This document shows, in pieces, positions 24,301-36,232 of a stretch of 64,000 nucleotides of DNA. Location of the stretch: contig CAXIPT010000005.1 of NCBI GenBank assembly GCA_964030475.1, positions 2,165,164 to 2,229,163 of the forward strand, read 5' to 3'. Numbering within the stretch: the first letter of the stretch is position 1; every line of letters begins with the position of its first letter. Source of the DNA: Tethya wilhelma (Eukaryota > Porifera > Demospongiae > Tethyida > Tethyidae). The position numbers and the translations under genes were made by a program. The notes under the pieces are model-generated. The model worked only from the letters and a program-made list of their open reading frames with translations. It searched no databases and was not told the origin of the DNA.

Positions 24301-27300
24301 ATGTGACTCAATTATTGTTACCTTTCAATGTCTTGACTGCTACAAGACCAGTCACTCTCCTCTCAATTCCAGATAGCATGTGTGCTCTATACACCACTCC
24401 AAATTCACCTAATGTATGCATGTACATGCACTCAATGACACGACACAATGTTACAGAGGTCGAAATAACTTTTTTAAAGTGCATTGTCAAGATGTCAGTA
24501 CAAATCTCATTTGTGCGGTCATTTTACTAAAGTGCATTGCCATTTGAGCTGACCACATTTACGGTACTAGTGTTTACAGAGGGACACCCATGGTATGGCC
24601 TGCTTTTACTTACTACAAGTGGCTGTTACAAGCCATCAACCACAATGTGAATTTTAGTGCTGACCATAATTATTTTTATGGGCTGGTTTTTGTCTGGACA
24701 ATATGTCCGTGCATAAGCTGTTTTGCGAGGTCAATTTGATTAAATGCACGGAAAATGACCGATGACCGACTGTTATTTCGACCTCTGTGTTATATTACAT
24801 ACAATTTTTAAACCTCATCAGTAAGAAAATGCTATTACCTGGTGGATACAAGTTAATTGGGCATAGTTTTAGCCTTACTATAATATATAGTAACTTATCT
24901 ATTTTAGCTTCTACACTATACTACACATCATAAGTACTATAATCAGTATTATATCTCACCTTGTCCAATGGTCTCCAACAGTTCTATGTTGCTTGAAGGG
25001 ATCACAAGTTCAGGGGGTACATTCAACCTTAGTGATGTTTGAACTCTGAACTCACTCAGATTTTCGGCTACATGAGGTATCAATGGACAAATAAACTTCT
25101 GCAAGTAATGAATCTGATATGTATCCACATAAAGCTACAACACAACATGCAGAAACTGAATTGCTTATAATTCTGTAGAGGTTGTGAGAGTTTAATTTCT
25201 ATACTGCATGAATAGCAGGTAAATTTGGTAAGAATTAAGCAACGTGCAGAATTAAATCGCCAAATTTAAAATTGACAATTAATAATGCTAAAATGCAAAT
25301 TCACAAATTAAATTTTAAGCCTGCTAAATGTACCCGGCCACTACTATACCTTTAATGTCTTCAACATTATCCAGTGGAAATCTACAAAAGTGATACAGTA
25401 CAACTGTGATAACTTTAGTCCCAAGCATGATATCTATGGTAAACTTACTCTTTCTTTCTAACAGTGAACTTGTTCTTGAGGTGTTTATAGAATGCTCTTA
25501 CGGATATAATACATACTAGAATAATAACAGTTGCAACAATGGCCCCTCCTAACAGCACAAAAGTAGCAATTACTCCAACATGAACTAGAGGGGTGACAGT
25601 TATTAAATTTTATAAATTGAGGTCATAATTATCATGATTCAAATACCACAATGTCATGCATAAATACTTGCATAAAGAACTGAAACTTAGCAATATAAGT
25701 GCATGTATAGTTATATATACAAGATCTTCCCCTCATAACTTGTTTGACTACTGTGGATAGGGGAAAAGATTTACACTACTAACATGAGTGGCAATAATCA
25801 AACACATGAAAATAAATTATATTATAACTATTCTAGTAATCTTCACCAAATCGGTTGCATGAAACGACTAAATTTTTATTTTAAAAAGTAAAATTTTGAG
25901 TATAATATTATTATAGTGAAAAATGTCCTAATCTACGGCAAATGTTAAACATGTGCAATTGACTTAGCAATTCTAATGATCTTACGTGAACAACTTTCTC
26001 CGTCGTTTTGCAGTTCATATCCAAACCCACAAGTGCACTCAAAGGAACCAATGAGGTCAATACAAGATCCAGAACAGTTGTTGCCAACACACTCATCAAT
26101 ATCTGCAAAAAGAATGACGTAATATTACATAACACTATTGTGTCCAGCTTACATAATTATGGTGTGATCATACAGGTTATAAATTTTGGATTGAGATCTA
26201 GCGACATGATAAAAAGGCTTACCTTCACAAACAGTTCCATTTCCAGTGAACCCCATGTCACATGGAGCACACTCAAAGCCTCCTGGAGTGTCAGTACAGT
26301 TGGAATGTTCACTACAGGGACTGTTTTCACACTCGTTAATATCTACAGCAATATGAGAGTGTATTAATCATATATAGTGATCTTAAACTGGCATTAATTT
26401 TTTGTTAATGCCGACAAATATTATTATATAATATTATAATTATTACTATATAAAATTTAATTTCTCTTTCAGTATTCATACAGAACAGCTACTTCAACTC
26501 ATGTATACCATTGATCAGCGTACACTAAAATGCTAAACTTACCTTCACAACTCAGTTCTCCAGTCACAGTGACAGTAGTGGTGTATCCAGGAAGACACTC
26601 ACAAGAGAAAGAACCAATAGTGTTATGACAAACAGAATTAGGAGGACAACCACTTGAAGACTCCAGCTCACATTCATCAACATCTGTTTAGAATAGGAAA
26701 AAGAATTCAATAAAAATGTCACAATAATTATTGATTGATGTCAGGCTCATTGCTACATACTAACTATTAACTGAAGGTTGTTATTGAGCATATATCGTAG
26801 CAGATTGACACTAGCTGAGCAAGCTCTGGCATGGTCTACTCACACCAGCTAGGATAGACCTCTCTCAAGTCCTTCTATTTATTCATTTTTCAGTTTTCAA
26901 TTTTTCAGTTTTTCAACCACATCACTTCCACAGCTATTTAACACTCATTTATTTTCATTCTTCTCATTTTGTGTACACTGATGAAGGCTCTCAAGCCAAA
27001 ACGTCTCATTTATTAAAAGGTTTATTTATCTGCTACGATTACCATAAATCCAGAAAATTGCACATGCTAAAATGTTCACGTTTTATTTTTCCGCATTATC
27101 TATTTTTCGCAGTGTACTGAAAGAAATATACCGATACATACATCATACATCATTATATAATTTTCGTGTTTTCATTTTTTGCGGAAACCTCGAACCGCGA
27201 AATATAAACAACAGCGAAATTTTCCGGATTTACAGTGTGCTCAATAAAAACCTTCAGTTAACAATAATTATTATTAATTATTTTTATGGACAAATTATGG

Positions 27301-28138
27301 TGATGATCAAGTGATCAATGCTTCTACCTTGAGCTGGAATTACATTTTACGGTAAGGGATACACTCAAGTTGTATAGTACCAGTATTATAAGTATTAATA
27401 ACCTTGACAGGCAGACGTATTTGTTGAATCTGGTCCAACATATCCAACGTTGCAATAACACACATGAGCCCTCCCAGGAGCTCCGTCACAAGACTGGGTG
27501 GTGGAGTTGCAGGGGTTCTCATCACATCTGTTGATTCCTTCAAACAGAATAAAGAGTAGGAAATTGGTTTGAAATTTCATTGTACTGCAGCTATAGGGTG
27601 TGCATAATTAAATTCCTGGTAAATTTGGATTTACACAATGTGTGTAGGATATATAGTGGGCACTGTGTACTTTCAAAAACACTCTACACTTCTGAAATAA
27701 TTTACCCTACTGAGTGCATGTGGCTGCACTGGGGAGAGATCCCCATGCCAGGAATATACTTATACCATTGCTGAGCTGGCAAGTATATGTTTGCCAGTCA
27801 TGTGACAGCTAATAATGTTTGAATTATGTACACCTTTTAGCTTCGTATCCAGACCACTCCCTCTTTTTGGTGTTTTTGCACTAGGCCCTCCCAATTTTTA
27901 GCACGAAACACTGAAAAGAGGGAGTGGCCTGGGTACAGGCTATGCACCTTTATGCTGAATACTAGTCAGCAAAGTTACACTTGTGTTGTGGTTGTTGCAT
28001 ATACCTTACCAGCACATGTGCTGCTATCAGATTCAATTTTGAAGAACTGTCTGCAACCACAAGAGTGTATCCCAGTGCTACTTCTTGTACACCTCTGGTT
28101 ACAGTTATTAGTTACACCATCTTGACACTCACCATTGA
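21387..28138 (-). CDS. Gene C: EGF-repeat receptor tyrosine kinase
   Basis: Exons 5' to 3': 28138-28010, 27537-27403, 26683-26543, 26342-26223, 26102-25986 (five EGF), 25584-25449 (membrane span), 25381-25350 and 25134-24960 (juxtamembrane), 24408-24322, 23846-23626, 23005-22893, 22834-22669, 22040-21898, 21807-21672 (kinase) and 21479-21387 (tail, TGA). The product is a single-pass receptor kinase. All core kinase elements are present: [16 protein letters not shown], the helix-C Glu in [16 protein letters not shown] (tyrosine-kinase signature), [15 protein letters not shown] and NRPTFS. It should phosphorylate tyrosine. The 5' end is missing: no signal peptide is seen, and a (GA)n tract with an N lies at 28559-28621. 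The join between 25350 and 25134 is out of phase with the canonical donor; ending the small exon at 25344 (ATA|GTAGTG) would fix it. Confidence 0.88.
21672..24408 (-). CDS. Gene C kinase-domain exons
   Basis: Six exons: 24408-24322 ([12 protein letters not shown] lysine), 23846-23626 (helix C Glu, hinge [18 protein letters not shown]), 23005-22893 ([10 protein letters not shown]), 22834-22669 ([19 protein letters not shown]), 22040-21898 ([18 protein letters not shown]) and 21807-21672 ([20 protein letters not shown]). No catalytic residue is missing. Confidence 0.93.
22127..22487. mobile_element. MITE with 5-bp target duplication, CAGTGGCGTA family, copy 2
   Basis: Ends CAGTGGCGTATCTAGCATG and the complement of CAGTGGCATATCCAGAATT, flanked by TATAT on both sides, 361 bp, in a gene C intron. 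The gene C tail copy at 34246 retains this intron stretch without the insert. Confidence 0.88.
23071..23616. mobile_element. TA-flanked MITE beside a kinase splice donor
   Basis: Inverted ends TAGACCTTTTCCACGCG and CGCGTGGAAAAGGTCTA, flanked by TA, 546 bp. It begins a few bases inside the intron after the exon ending at 23626. Confidence 0.85.
24960..25134 (-). CDS. Gene C juxtamembrane and start of kinase
   Basis: Acceptor after TTCTGCATGTTGTGTTGTAG. It encodes [18 protein letters not shown], then [20 protein letters not shown]; the glycine loop continues in the next exon. Confidence 0.75.
25449..25584 (-). CDS. Gene C transmembrane exon
   Basis: Encodes [20 protein letters not shown] followed by LVCIISV, then the basic stop-transfer stretch [13 protein letters not shown] single helix directly after the EGF array and before the kinase. 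Confidence 0.9.
25986..28138 (-). CDS. Gene C ectodomain: five EGF exons
   Basis: In order: [16 protein letters not shown] (28138-28010); [17 protein letters not shown] (27537-27403); [19 protein letters not shown] (26683-26543); [16 protein letters not shown] (26342-26223); [14 protein letters not shown] (26102-25986). Each is one phase-1 exon with six or so cysteines; the last three have the DxDEC/DINEC start of calcium-binding EGF. They match gene B exons 14-18 one for one. Confidence 0.9.
26759..27310. repeat. AT-rich foldback repeat in a gene C intron
   Basis: 27040-27240 forms an imperfect inverted repeat (TAAATCCAGAAAATT against the complement of ACTGTAAATCCGGAAAATT) around GAAAAAT/TTTTCGC-rich arms. 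It resembles other CGAAAATT foldbacks in the window. No exon seen. Confidence 0.5.
27838..27942. mobile_element. Short MITE of the 9-bp-duplication family
   Basis: Only 105 bp: ends TAGCTTCGTATCCAG and the complement of TAGCCTGTACCCAGG, inner arms ACTCCCTCTTTT and AAAAGAGGGAGT. Flanks TACACCTTT (27829-27837) and TGCACCTTT (27943-27951) match at 8 of 9 bases. Lies in a gene C intron. Confidence 0.7.
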
Positions 28139-28585
28139 CTAAAATGTGTGTGTGTGTGTGTGTCTCTGTACGAGTGTCTGTTTACCATTGCCTAGCAACA
28201 AAATCTATACCGTAAATCATGAAAATTTCGTAGTTGATAAATTTTTGTATTCACTGCGGAGCTGGAGTACAAAAATTAAACGCATGAAAAATTGAAAAAT
28301 AGTGGGTAGGCTGAGTAACGTGGTGATGCTATGAAAGTTATTCAATACAAAAATTTAACGTACGAAAAAATTTGATAGGAAAATTTCACGATTACTGTAA
28401 TTGCCAGTTACTGGCTGGGTGGAGGTGACAATAGAATAGCTAGGGATGACACAAGGTCAATGGAAAACAAACTAGTTACATGCCCTTAAGTGTGCAGTAC
28501 TCAACCATGCATCGAGTGCCCCCCACTTTAAGGGACATGCAGCTATAATTTGTGTGTGTGAAAGAGAGAGAGGGAGAATGAGAAT

Positions 28586-28620
<35 letters not shown>

Positions 28621-29580
28621 NATTGTTGCTTTAAATCATGCAAGCCCCAATAGTATCGTGGTGAATGAGTGGTTTGTATACATCTGTATATATATATATA
28701 GTGATGTAATTGTCCGACCGACCGCTTTCCGTATATCTGAACTATATTCTAATTGTTCCAAATTAACTACATGCCATGCCACGTGTCTATGAAAAATTTC
28801 AAAGCCCTGAAAATATATTGTAAACACTTGCCTCACACTGGGCATGGGCAGATGGTCCGGGCCCTGAGAAGTGTTTATGTAGGATTGGCACAGCAAAAAG
28901 CTAGAGCACGTTTTATTCCAGGTGGCAACAACCTACACGAAGGTAAGCTCATTGTATTGCTATGTTCGTCTGCTAAATCATACTTGTATATGAACGATGC
29001 AGTGAACCCGGCGGCAAGCAGAATACTGGATAACTACTGCAGTAATGTTGGATGTATGGATGGATGCCAATATACTACTGGATAATGAGAGCAGAAGCTA
29101 GAACAGCTGTGAGAGGCTCTAAACTAGAAAACCCTGCATGGTGCTGAGACCCCTGCATGAGTAGCCATGAGAGTAACTGCTAACTGCATGGCAAGAGAGG
29201 ATATCCCTCTTGTAAATTGAGCAGTAATGGACTCAAAGAAAATTAACTGGCATGCACTCCGGCTGTCAACCAATTTAGCCAAGTGTCTCTTACATGAATT
29301 GTGTATTTATGCCATACTCTTTCACCAGTGCTATATAAATTATAACAAACAATATGCTCTAGCCTCATTTCGAGATAGCCTACGTATAAACTAGGCTCCC
29401 CTTTGACCTTGCACTCAGTGCATGTATAGTTAATGGTGGAGCCTAGCTGCAACGAAGCTAATTCCTACATGTAAGATTCCATGCACATGTGCTTGCTCGT
29501 GCTCGCCCCACTCCATACTTGCATGCCACTAGTATGTATACATGTATGTAGTCATGCACATTCCCTTCAACTCTGTTCAG
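28139..29580. other. Spacer between gene C and its inverted partial copy
   Basis: A TG repeat at 28147-28164, a foldback around 28205-28400 (CCGTAAATCATGAAAATTTCG against its complement), a (GA)n tract at 28559-28620 and an N at 28621. No exon was found on either strand. Confidence 0.55.
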
Positions 29581-30970
29581 TGGGCATATGGAGTGACATG
29601 TTGGGAGATTTTCAGTGGTGGTAAGACCCCCTATGCTGGTGATAACCCTTCTCAGCTTCCATCTTTGTTGGAGAGTGGATACAGGATGAAAAAACCAGTG
29701 AATGAAGCTTGCAATGATGAAATGTATCGATTGTCCTACCATACACATGCATGCATGCACCAGAAACTTTTAAATTATCTATTCTTATATATATATGCAT
29801 GCACTTATGTTGCAGGTATACTTTCATGTTGAACTGCTGGGAAGCTGAGTCCTTGAACAGACCTACTTTCTCAGCTGTAGTTGAGAGGCTGTCACTGCGT
29901 TTGCAGTCCATGGCTGGCTACCTTGATATTGGAGCATTTGGGAAGCCCCTGGTTAGTGTATGCTGTCCTTTATAGTCTGGCCACTTCTTTTAACACTATA
30001 AAGAAGGAAGAATCTTTTTTTTCCTTCCTGTTTTAGAATGTGAAGATAGTCGAGTATCTCACAGAATACCGAGCATAAGCTATGATAGTTACCCGTTGTT
30101 ATTTATTTTCTATAGGCCGCTGCTACTCAAACTGATGATGACGTGCCAAATATTCAAATTGATATTCCACCCCAAACCAATTTGACAGTGGTTGAGACTA
30201 AGTTTACAACATAGCGCTATATATTGACCCCTAATGATTCTATTTTCTGTGAGTAGCTAATTTTTTTTAACTATAGTTTCCTGTCATGTGTCAGTAAACT
30301 ATACATACAACCACGTGATTCATGTAATGCAATGCCTTCTGCACGTTGAGAATACTTTAGACTAGTCATTGCATATTGTATGACTATCTTGCCCACAACT
30401 TACTATTAATATAGCTGTAAATTGAATATTGACAATAAGGTTTGAAATTGACTATTTGTTTCCTAGAATGAAAACTATATATATACTATAGAAAAAGCGA
30501 GAAATTTAAATTCAATGATTGTGCCTATACAGTAGCCTTTCATATAGTTATACTTTTTATTAATTAGTAGATATATATAGATATTAATTTACCAGATCCT
30601 GCATGAGTGAACAACTGATTTTGTCTAGATTGACCCTCCCCCCAGCTGTGTTTTTTTTTGTAATGTCGATTATAGATATGTTTATCTAGATAGTGTGCTT
30701 CTGGTTTCCATTTGTGTTGAGATGAGTATATATACATGTCAAAATCAAGCAGCTTTGCATGTATACATGTGAGTGTTTAAGTGAGCAGCTAAGCTTCTTT
30801 GAAGAAGAACTGGGACAGTGATTTGCAGAGAGACTTCACTACCAGATCTAGTGAGTTTGTTTCATGCCCACAATTACAGCTAGCTGTCAATGGTTAATTA
30901 CTTGAGTTTGATAATTTGATTACAATTCTAGGAAAGCCTTAGTATTTGCTGGAGTATAGAGACTTCTGTC
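29535..30970 (+). pseudogene. F1: inverted partial copy of the gene C 3' end
   Basis: Exons 29581-29723 ([18 protein letters not shown]), 29816-29951 ([20 protein letters not shown]) and 30116-30214 (tail ending VVETKFTT, TAG) match the last three gene C exons in opposite orientation. The 3' flank to about 30970 also matches the DNA downstream of gene C. Splice borders and frames are intact, but the N-lobe, catalytic loop and DFG exons are absent, so it cannot make a kinase alone. It could still be the end of a gene whose 5' part was lost at the N at 28621. Confidence 0.85.
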
Positions 30971-31726
30971 TTGACACTTGAAGATGTGGCTTCACTGTGG
31001 AGTTTGCCATCAACTGTTATAACCCCCTGCCTCTACTTGGAGCTCAACAGACACCGACCTAACAGGTTGGAGAGGAGATGATGGTGAATGAACTGGACAT
31101 GTACAATGGATCTCTCTGATCAGTGTTCTTGCTGTAGGGAACCATGAGAGTATGTTGTCATTTGGACCCATGCACTTCACTCTTGAATCTCACTAGACAG
31201 TTAGCAGGCACTGTTAGGCCTGGTTTACAATATGACGTATTGACACGTGCAATATATAGATGCATCCTGTAACCTACTGTATAGCTGGAAATATTGAAGA
31301 TCAAAAAAATTAGATAGTTAGCTCTGCGATATTGATGAATTTAAATTTGACGATTTACGTGTATGCATTATAGTACATGCAAATATGGCAGCCAAATATC
31401 GGCAGATTTAAATTTGACAATATGGATTAGGATCATCAAGCTGTCAAATTAAAATCCTCATCAATATTTCTGGCTATACAGTAAGTTACAAACATACACT
31501 GTCTGTCCATCACCACTCACTGTTAGTTGTAGTGATGGAAATTTGGTCTAAAGGCTATAATCATGCACATAGCCACCAGTAGCCAGCATTTTGTTGCTTG
31601 CAACATCCCAAAGTACAGCAGGTATTGGGAGAGAAGCAACATGTTGCTTCTTTCAATAACAGCTCTGAGACCAATTAAGGATAGCCTCTAGTGAGTGTGT
31701 AACATGCCCATAAAGTAGTATATACC
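30971..31726. other. Non-coding spacer
   Basis: No exon. 31265-31490 has AT-rich inverted segments containing TAAATTTGACGATTTAC-like units. Confidence 0.4.
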
Positions 31727-31986
31727 CAGGTAGAACTTTCTTGCAAATTGACATGTAAGATCTTACTTCTAAAAATAGATCAAAATGGCAAAATCTTGCA
31801 TGATTCTTGTAAGAAATCAGTATTCTTCCAAGATCTTGCAATAAAAATCAAGAAAACGCCCAATTCTCTTGCAAGTCTTGCAAGAATCTTGATTTCTTAC
31901 AAGAATCATGCAAGATCTTGCCATTTTGATCTATTTTTAGAAGTAAGATCTTCCATGTCATTTGCAAGAAAGTTAATTTCTACCTG
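31727..31986. mobile_element. Foldback element with about 93-bp inverted arms
   Basis: The arms start CAGGTAGAACTTTCTTGCAA and its near-complement, continuing through AAAATAGATCAAAATGGCA. The whole 260-bp stretch is almost one hairpin. No target duplication recognised. Confidence 0.85.
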
Positions 31987-32890
31987 AGATATGTGGTCTT
32001 GTGATTGGTTGTACACTTTCAAATTGATAATGATTCTAGGAATACTATGGTGGGTTCATAGAAGATTGCTACTATTTTTGTTTGAGCGGATTTGCACCTT
32101 TTTCATGGGAGATTGTCACTGCTATTCAAGTTGGCACAGTTTGATTTCAAGTTTGACAATTTTCATTCGAGCTAGATTGCCGCCGAGTTTTTTGTTGGAG
32201 ATCGTCACTTTCGAGACACTGCAATTCATGGAAGATAGCAGAGACTTAGCACATATTATTTTCTGTGATGCACATTCAGTTATCTGACGCACCCTTCTCG
32301 GACACAGAAGCGTGTCATTACTAGGAAAGGGTTGTCAGAAAAACTAATGCCTACGTGTAAACTTCACTGTGGCACTAGTCAGCTATTATGACAGAGTTCA
32401 AATCTGTCTACATGCCTAATTAGTTAACAATTACCATTAGGCATGTAGATAAACTTGAGCTCTGCCAGACTAGCTGGCTAGACTCACAAGCTAGTGCCAC
32501 AGTGCTGTTCGTCATGGCCCCATCCATTATATAGTTCTTTTCATGAAGTGAATGCTGCTTTTTGATTCACAGTTAAATTGAGCTGCTCAACATACAGCTA
32601 AGGACAGCTCTACTCCATGCATCCTATGCTTAATTGTCTAGATTCTATTGTTACCGGGCCAGCATTCATGAGCATTGAGTCACAGCTATCTAATTATCAA
32701 TCATCGAGTGAATGTGTATGGGACCATGGTGGACAGCACTGTGGCACTAGCCAGTAAGTCCAATGGCTAGTCTGCGTGGCAAAGTTCTAGTTTATCTACA
32801 ATCACGGGCTCCGTATAATATTCAGTGTAAGTGCTAATTAAGTGTTAGTTATTCTGACGACCCTTTCCTAGTATCATACATATTATGGTA
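31987..32890. other. Non-coding spacer
   Basis: No exon. Two stretches around 32385-32470 (TAGTCAGC, CATGCCTAATTAG) form inverted partners. Confidence 0.35.
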
Positions 32891-33243
32891 CAGTAGAACC
32901 TCGATTATCCGAACCTCACTTATCCGAACTCTCGATTATCCGAACAGAGCTGGAAGACCAAATTTCGGTTAATTAGAACAAATCTGAACAGACTCCGCCC
33001 TTTTTTCGAGCTTGAGGCTTATGTAATCGTGCACGCGGTCACTATTATTCAAGTTTGATCGAAGAAAAACACAATCTACCAGTGTTCTGAGATGCTAAAG
33101 AGGTAATAAAACTATCGTGGCTACTGCTAGAGCGGTAAAAACAAGCGTAATTTTATCGCTTCAGTTATCCGAACAAATTTGGTTTTCCGAACGCTTGAAG
33201 TTAGGCTGTGCCCCAAGGTGTTCGGATAATCGAGGTTCTACTG
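32891..33243. mobile_element. Non-autonomous pogo/Tigger-type element
   Basis: Perfect inverted ends CAGTAGAACCTCGATTATCC and GGATAATCGAGGTTCTACTG with TA on both sides, 353 bp. CAGT...ACCTC ends with a TA duplication are characteristic of pogo/Tigger elements. Confidence 0.92.
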
Positions 33244-33427
33244 TAGTACATATAGTAGGAATGGGCAGACTGTTTAGCTTCTGAAAAATTAAAGATCAAT
33301 GCTCTATGCTTATGTCCATAATTTTCACGGGTTGACTTGATGTTTTTCAGAAGAGTGAACACACACACACACATACACACACACACCAAGAAAAAAATGA
33401 CTACTATAACCCTTTCGGCATGTTTCA

Positions 33428-34003
33428 TAGCCTCGTTCCCAGGCTCCTCCCTCACATATATTTTTTTCGAAATAAGGAGAGAGAGAGCCTGGTACATTTT
33501 ATCACGTGAGTGATGCAATCAATGACACGCTTCAATTTTTTTAATGAGCAATTACGCAAGTCTTTTACCGCGTGTTTCTGCGAGCTAGCTTTCTTGCTCC
33601 TAGAGGCCCAAGAGTCGAAAAGAACAACAGATAGGCTTCACTTCTTGTTATCTACAGTCTAAGAAATTGTTTTAGCTATCGCTCAACTATGAAAGATGCT
33701 TTGACAGCGTGTTGTAACCGTTTTTGCTCTAAAAAACGATGGGCGATTTCTGGATACGAAAAAACTTGGTCAATGCAGGGTGAGTTTCAACAAAATAGCA
33801 ATAATGGGTCATGATAATGTAGCATCTACAGCTAGCTCCCTTACCAAGGCCAAACAAAGGCTCTACAAGAGTGAAAAAACAAAGTGCATGGGCGTGAGCT
33901 GAGATGACGGGAAAAAATTTGCTGACGTAGGCCACGTCTACCTTCACATCTATACCTTGCGTCGAGAAAATATATGTGAGGGAGGAGCCTAGGAATGAGG
34001 CTA
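33428..34003. mobile_element. MITE with 9-bp target duplication, inverted copy of 3503-4043
   Basis: Ends TAGCCTCGTTCCCAGGCTCC and the complement of TAGCCTCATTCCTAGGCTCC. Perfect 9-bp duplication CATGTTTCA (33419-33427 and 34004-34012). The interior is the reverse complement of the 3503 element. A related host repeat without insert is at about 49400. Confidence 0.92.
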
Positions 34004-34189
34004 CATGTTTCATACGTCAAGGGTTAATAAGTGTACGTATAGCTACCAACTTAATGATATTCATTATAGTTTGTTCCTATAAAAATGAATTTTGACTGGA
34101 GGAAATTTTTGGCATTTTTGGAGCCACCTGCGAAGTACCTTCATAAATTTGTAACACTAAGATATACTTCTTAAAAATTTCTAGTTAAA

Positions 34190-34765
34190 TGGTACATGTA
34201 TATGCCCACTCTATAAATTTTGTTAACAGGATGAAATAATAGGAGTGGGCATATGGAGTGACATGTTGGGAGATTTTCAGTGGTGGCAAGACCCCCTATG
34301 CTGGTGATAACTCTTCTCAGTTTCCATCTTTGTTAGAGAGTGGATACAGGATAGAAAAACTAGTGAATGAAGCTTGCAATGATGAAATGTAGGGATGTGG
34401 TTTGTCCTACCTTGCACCAATGCACAAAGTGTTTTATGTATCCCTGCATGCACTTACTCTGTAGGTATACATTTATGTTGAACTGCTGGGAAGCTGATTC
34501 CAAGAACAGAATAACATTCTCAGCTGTGGTTGAGAGGCTGTCACTGTGGTTGGAGTCCATGGCTGGCTATCTCAATATTGGGGCATTTAGGAAGTTTCTG
34601 GTTAGGCTGGCCTCTAATAGTATAGTCAGTGTATCACAGAGCACTCACTGGCTCTAATTACCTGTTGTTTCAAACTGATGATGATGTGGCAAATATTCAA
34701 ATTGATATTCCGCCCCAAACCAATTTGACAGTGGTTGAGACCAAGTTTACAACCGCACTAGATTG
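34190..34765 (+). pseudogene. F2: second, broken copy of the gene C tail
   Basis: Exon-like blocks 34246-34388 and 34465-34600 match the last two kinase exons ([15 protein letters not shown] is retained). The tail sequence to about 34765 matches [16 protein letters not shown]. Two splice acceptors are gone: the intron end before 34246 is deleted, and the pyrimidine tract plus AG before the tail exon is deleted near 34666. The upstream intron lacks the MITE found in gene C. Confidence 0.88.
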
Positions 34766-36140
34766 ACCACTCATGATCCATGAGTATAGCTAATTACTAA
34801 CATCTTGTTAATTGTAACCGTTTAATGTACCACTAAACTGCATTCTATAACCATGTGATCAATAATGCATGTAATGCCTTCTGCACCTTTGAGAATACTT
34901 TTGAACTAGTCATGTACAACATATATGTCTCAGTATCTTGCCCACAAAAATTACTATTAAAGACAGGCATAGTGCATGCATGTCTTTTGCCTCTGTAATG
35001 GGGAATCTAAATTTGCTGATGTGTGCAGTGTAGCTATATTTGTTTCCAGCTGCTATACAGGCACAAATTTGTCTAGGTTATATAGTTGATCCACCTCCCC
35101 CCCACTTTTTTTTGGTAGCTAATCAATGAGTGATGATTTATATACAGCAGTTCTTCTTCAACGAAGCCTATATAGCTGCTCAATAAAACCTTTTCCCAGG
35201 CTCTCCACTTTGACTTTATACACTCACTAATTATAAGGGAAGAGCCGTGATCCTGGGAGCAAAGCTATAGCTTACACTGGCACACAAACGTGAAAAGCTG
35301 TCATGCATGCAATGGCGTTACAGAGAGACTAGCTATAAAGCAAGTGTAACTAGCTACCCCAATTATTATTAAGGAAGTGTGTCACTGTTTGTTACTAAAA
35401 ATATGACATTTTATGACGTTAATTTTATGACCATTTGTGATGTGTTTGTTTTGTTTCTAGTGCGATCGGGGTACGTACCACGTTTGTATACTATAGCTCC
35501 TTGTACATACGTGCATTGCACGTTAGTCAACTCAAATTGATGCACCATTAAAGGAAAGTGTCACTATATATAAGCGTTGTTTTGTTACCAAAATAAAATG
35601 CGGGGTGTTTTGTGACTTTTTCAATATCATGGAAGGATCATCATTTCATGTCAAGGATACGGATACATCACCATGCAGTTCTAGTGAGTGTGTAACATGC
35701 CCACAAGATTGGAGCTCAGTGTCATTAGTTAGATGAATTGATAGCTAATTAACAATTCCAGGAAAGCCTAATTGTTTAATTTACTGCATAGAGTATAGAC
35801 TCTAGAGTATACTGTGTGCAATACATGACTTCTGTCTTGAACATCTGGCTTCACTGGTTTGCCATCAACTGTGGACTATAACAAAGGAATGAAGCCTGCA
35901 AACGAGACAATAGGCACCCCCATTATTATGTAGTAAAGTGCTTGCTGCAAGCCGCAGGTGTAAGAGGGATTCCGCAAAACAGTTATATAGCCAATCAACA
36001 GAGCTGAAAGTCAGGCTTTGAAGTCTCAATTAACATCACCGTGACATTCCAGCGGTAATACCACGCCCATTTTGACCACACCTTGTGGGCAAGGGATCGA
36101 GTCAGAGATTAAGTTTCCCTATGCTAGCGCTCCATGCATG
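34766..36140. other. Spacer upstream of gene B
   Basis: 34870-35170 and 35690-35870 still resemble the 3' flank of F1 and gene C. A CCAGGCTC...GAGCC palindrome of the MITE family lies at 35205-35275. 35375-35520 resembles 16010-16130. No exon. Confidence 0.5.
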
Positions 36141-36147
36141 TATAAAA
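36141..36147 (+). promoter_or_regulatory. TATA box of gene B
   Basis: TATAAAA lies 92 bp before the ATG at 36233. This puts transcription start at about 36170 and leaves a short leader. Inferred from position only. Confidence 0.5.
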
Positions 36148-36232
36148 CGCGAGCCGAATTTTGTGACAGAAGAGCAATTCTAAGTAAGTTTACTGCATAA
36201 GACTCGATGTCCTTACTTAACACACTCCAATA

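Noticed and set aside
27395..27580. [13 protein letters not shown] start as a signal peptide of gene C
   Set aside because: It reads through an intron and acceptor (GTTTGAAG|GA). The EGF exon joins in phase to an upstream EGF exon at 28138-28010.
28753..29085. Plus-strand 110-residue frame
   Set aside because: No domain, signal or splice context; no relative in the other paralogues.
29243..29911. Minus-strand frames opposite F1
   Set aside because: Complement of the duplicated kinase exons; no motif of their own.
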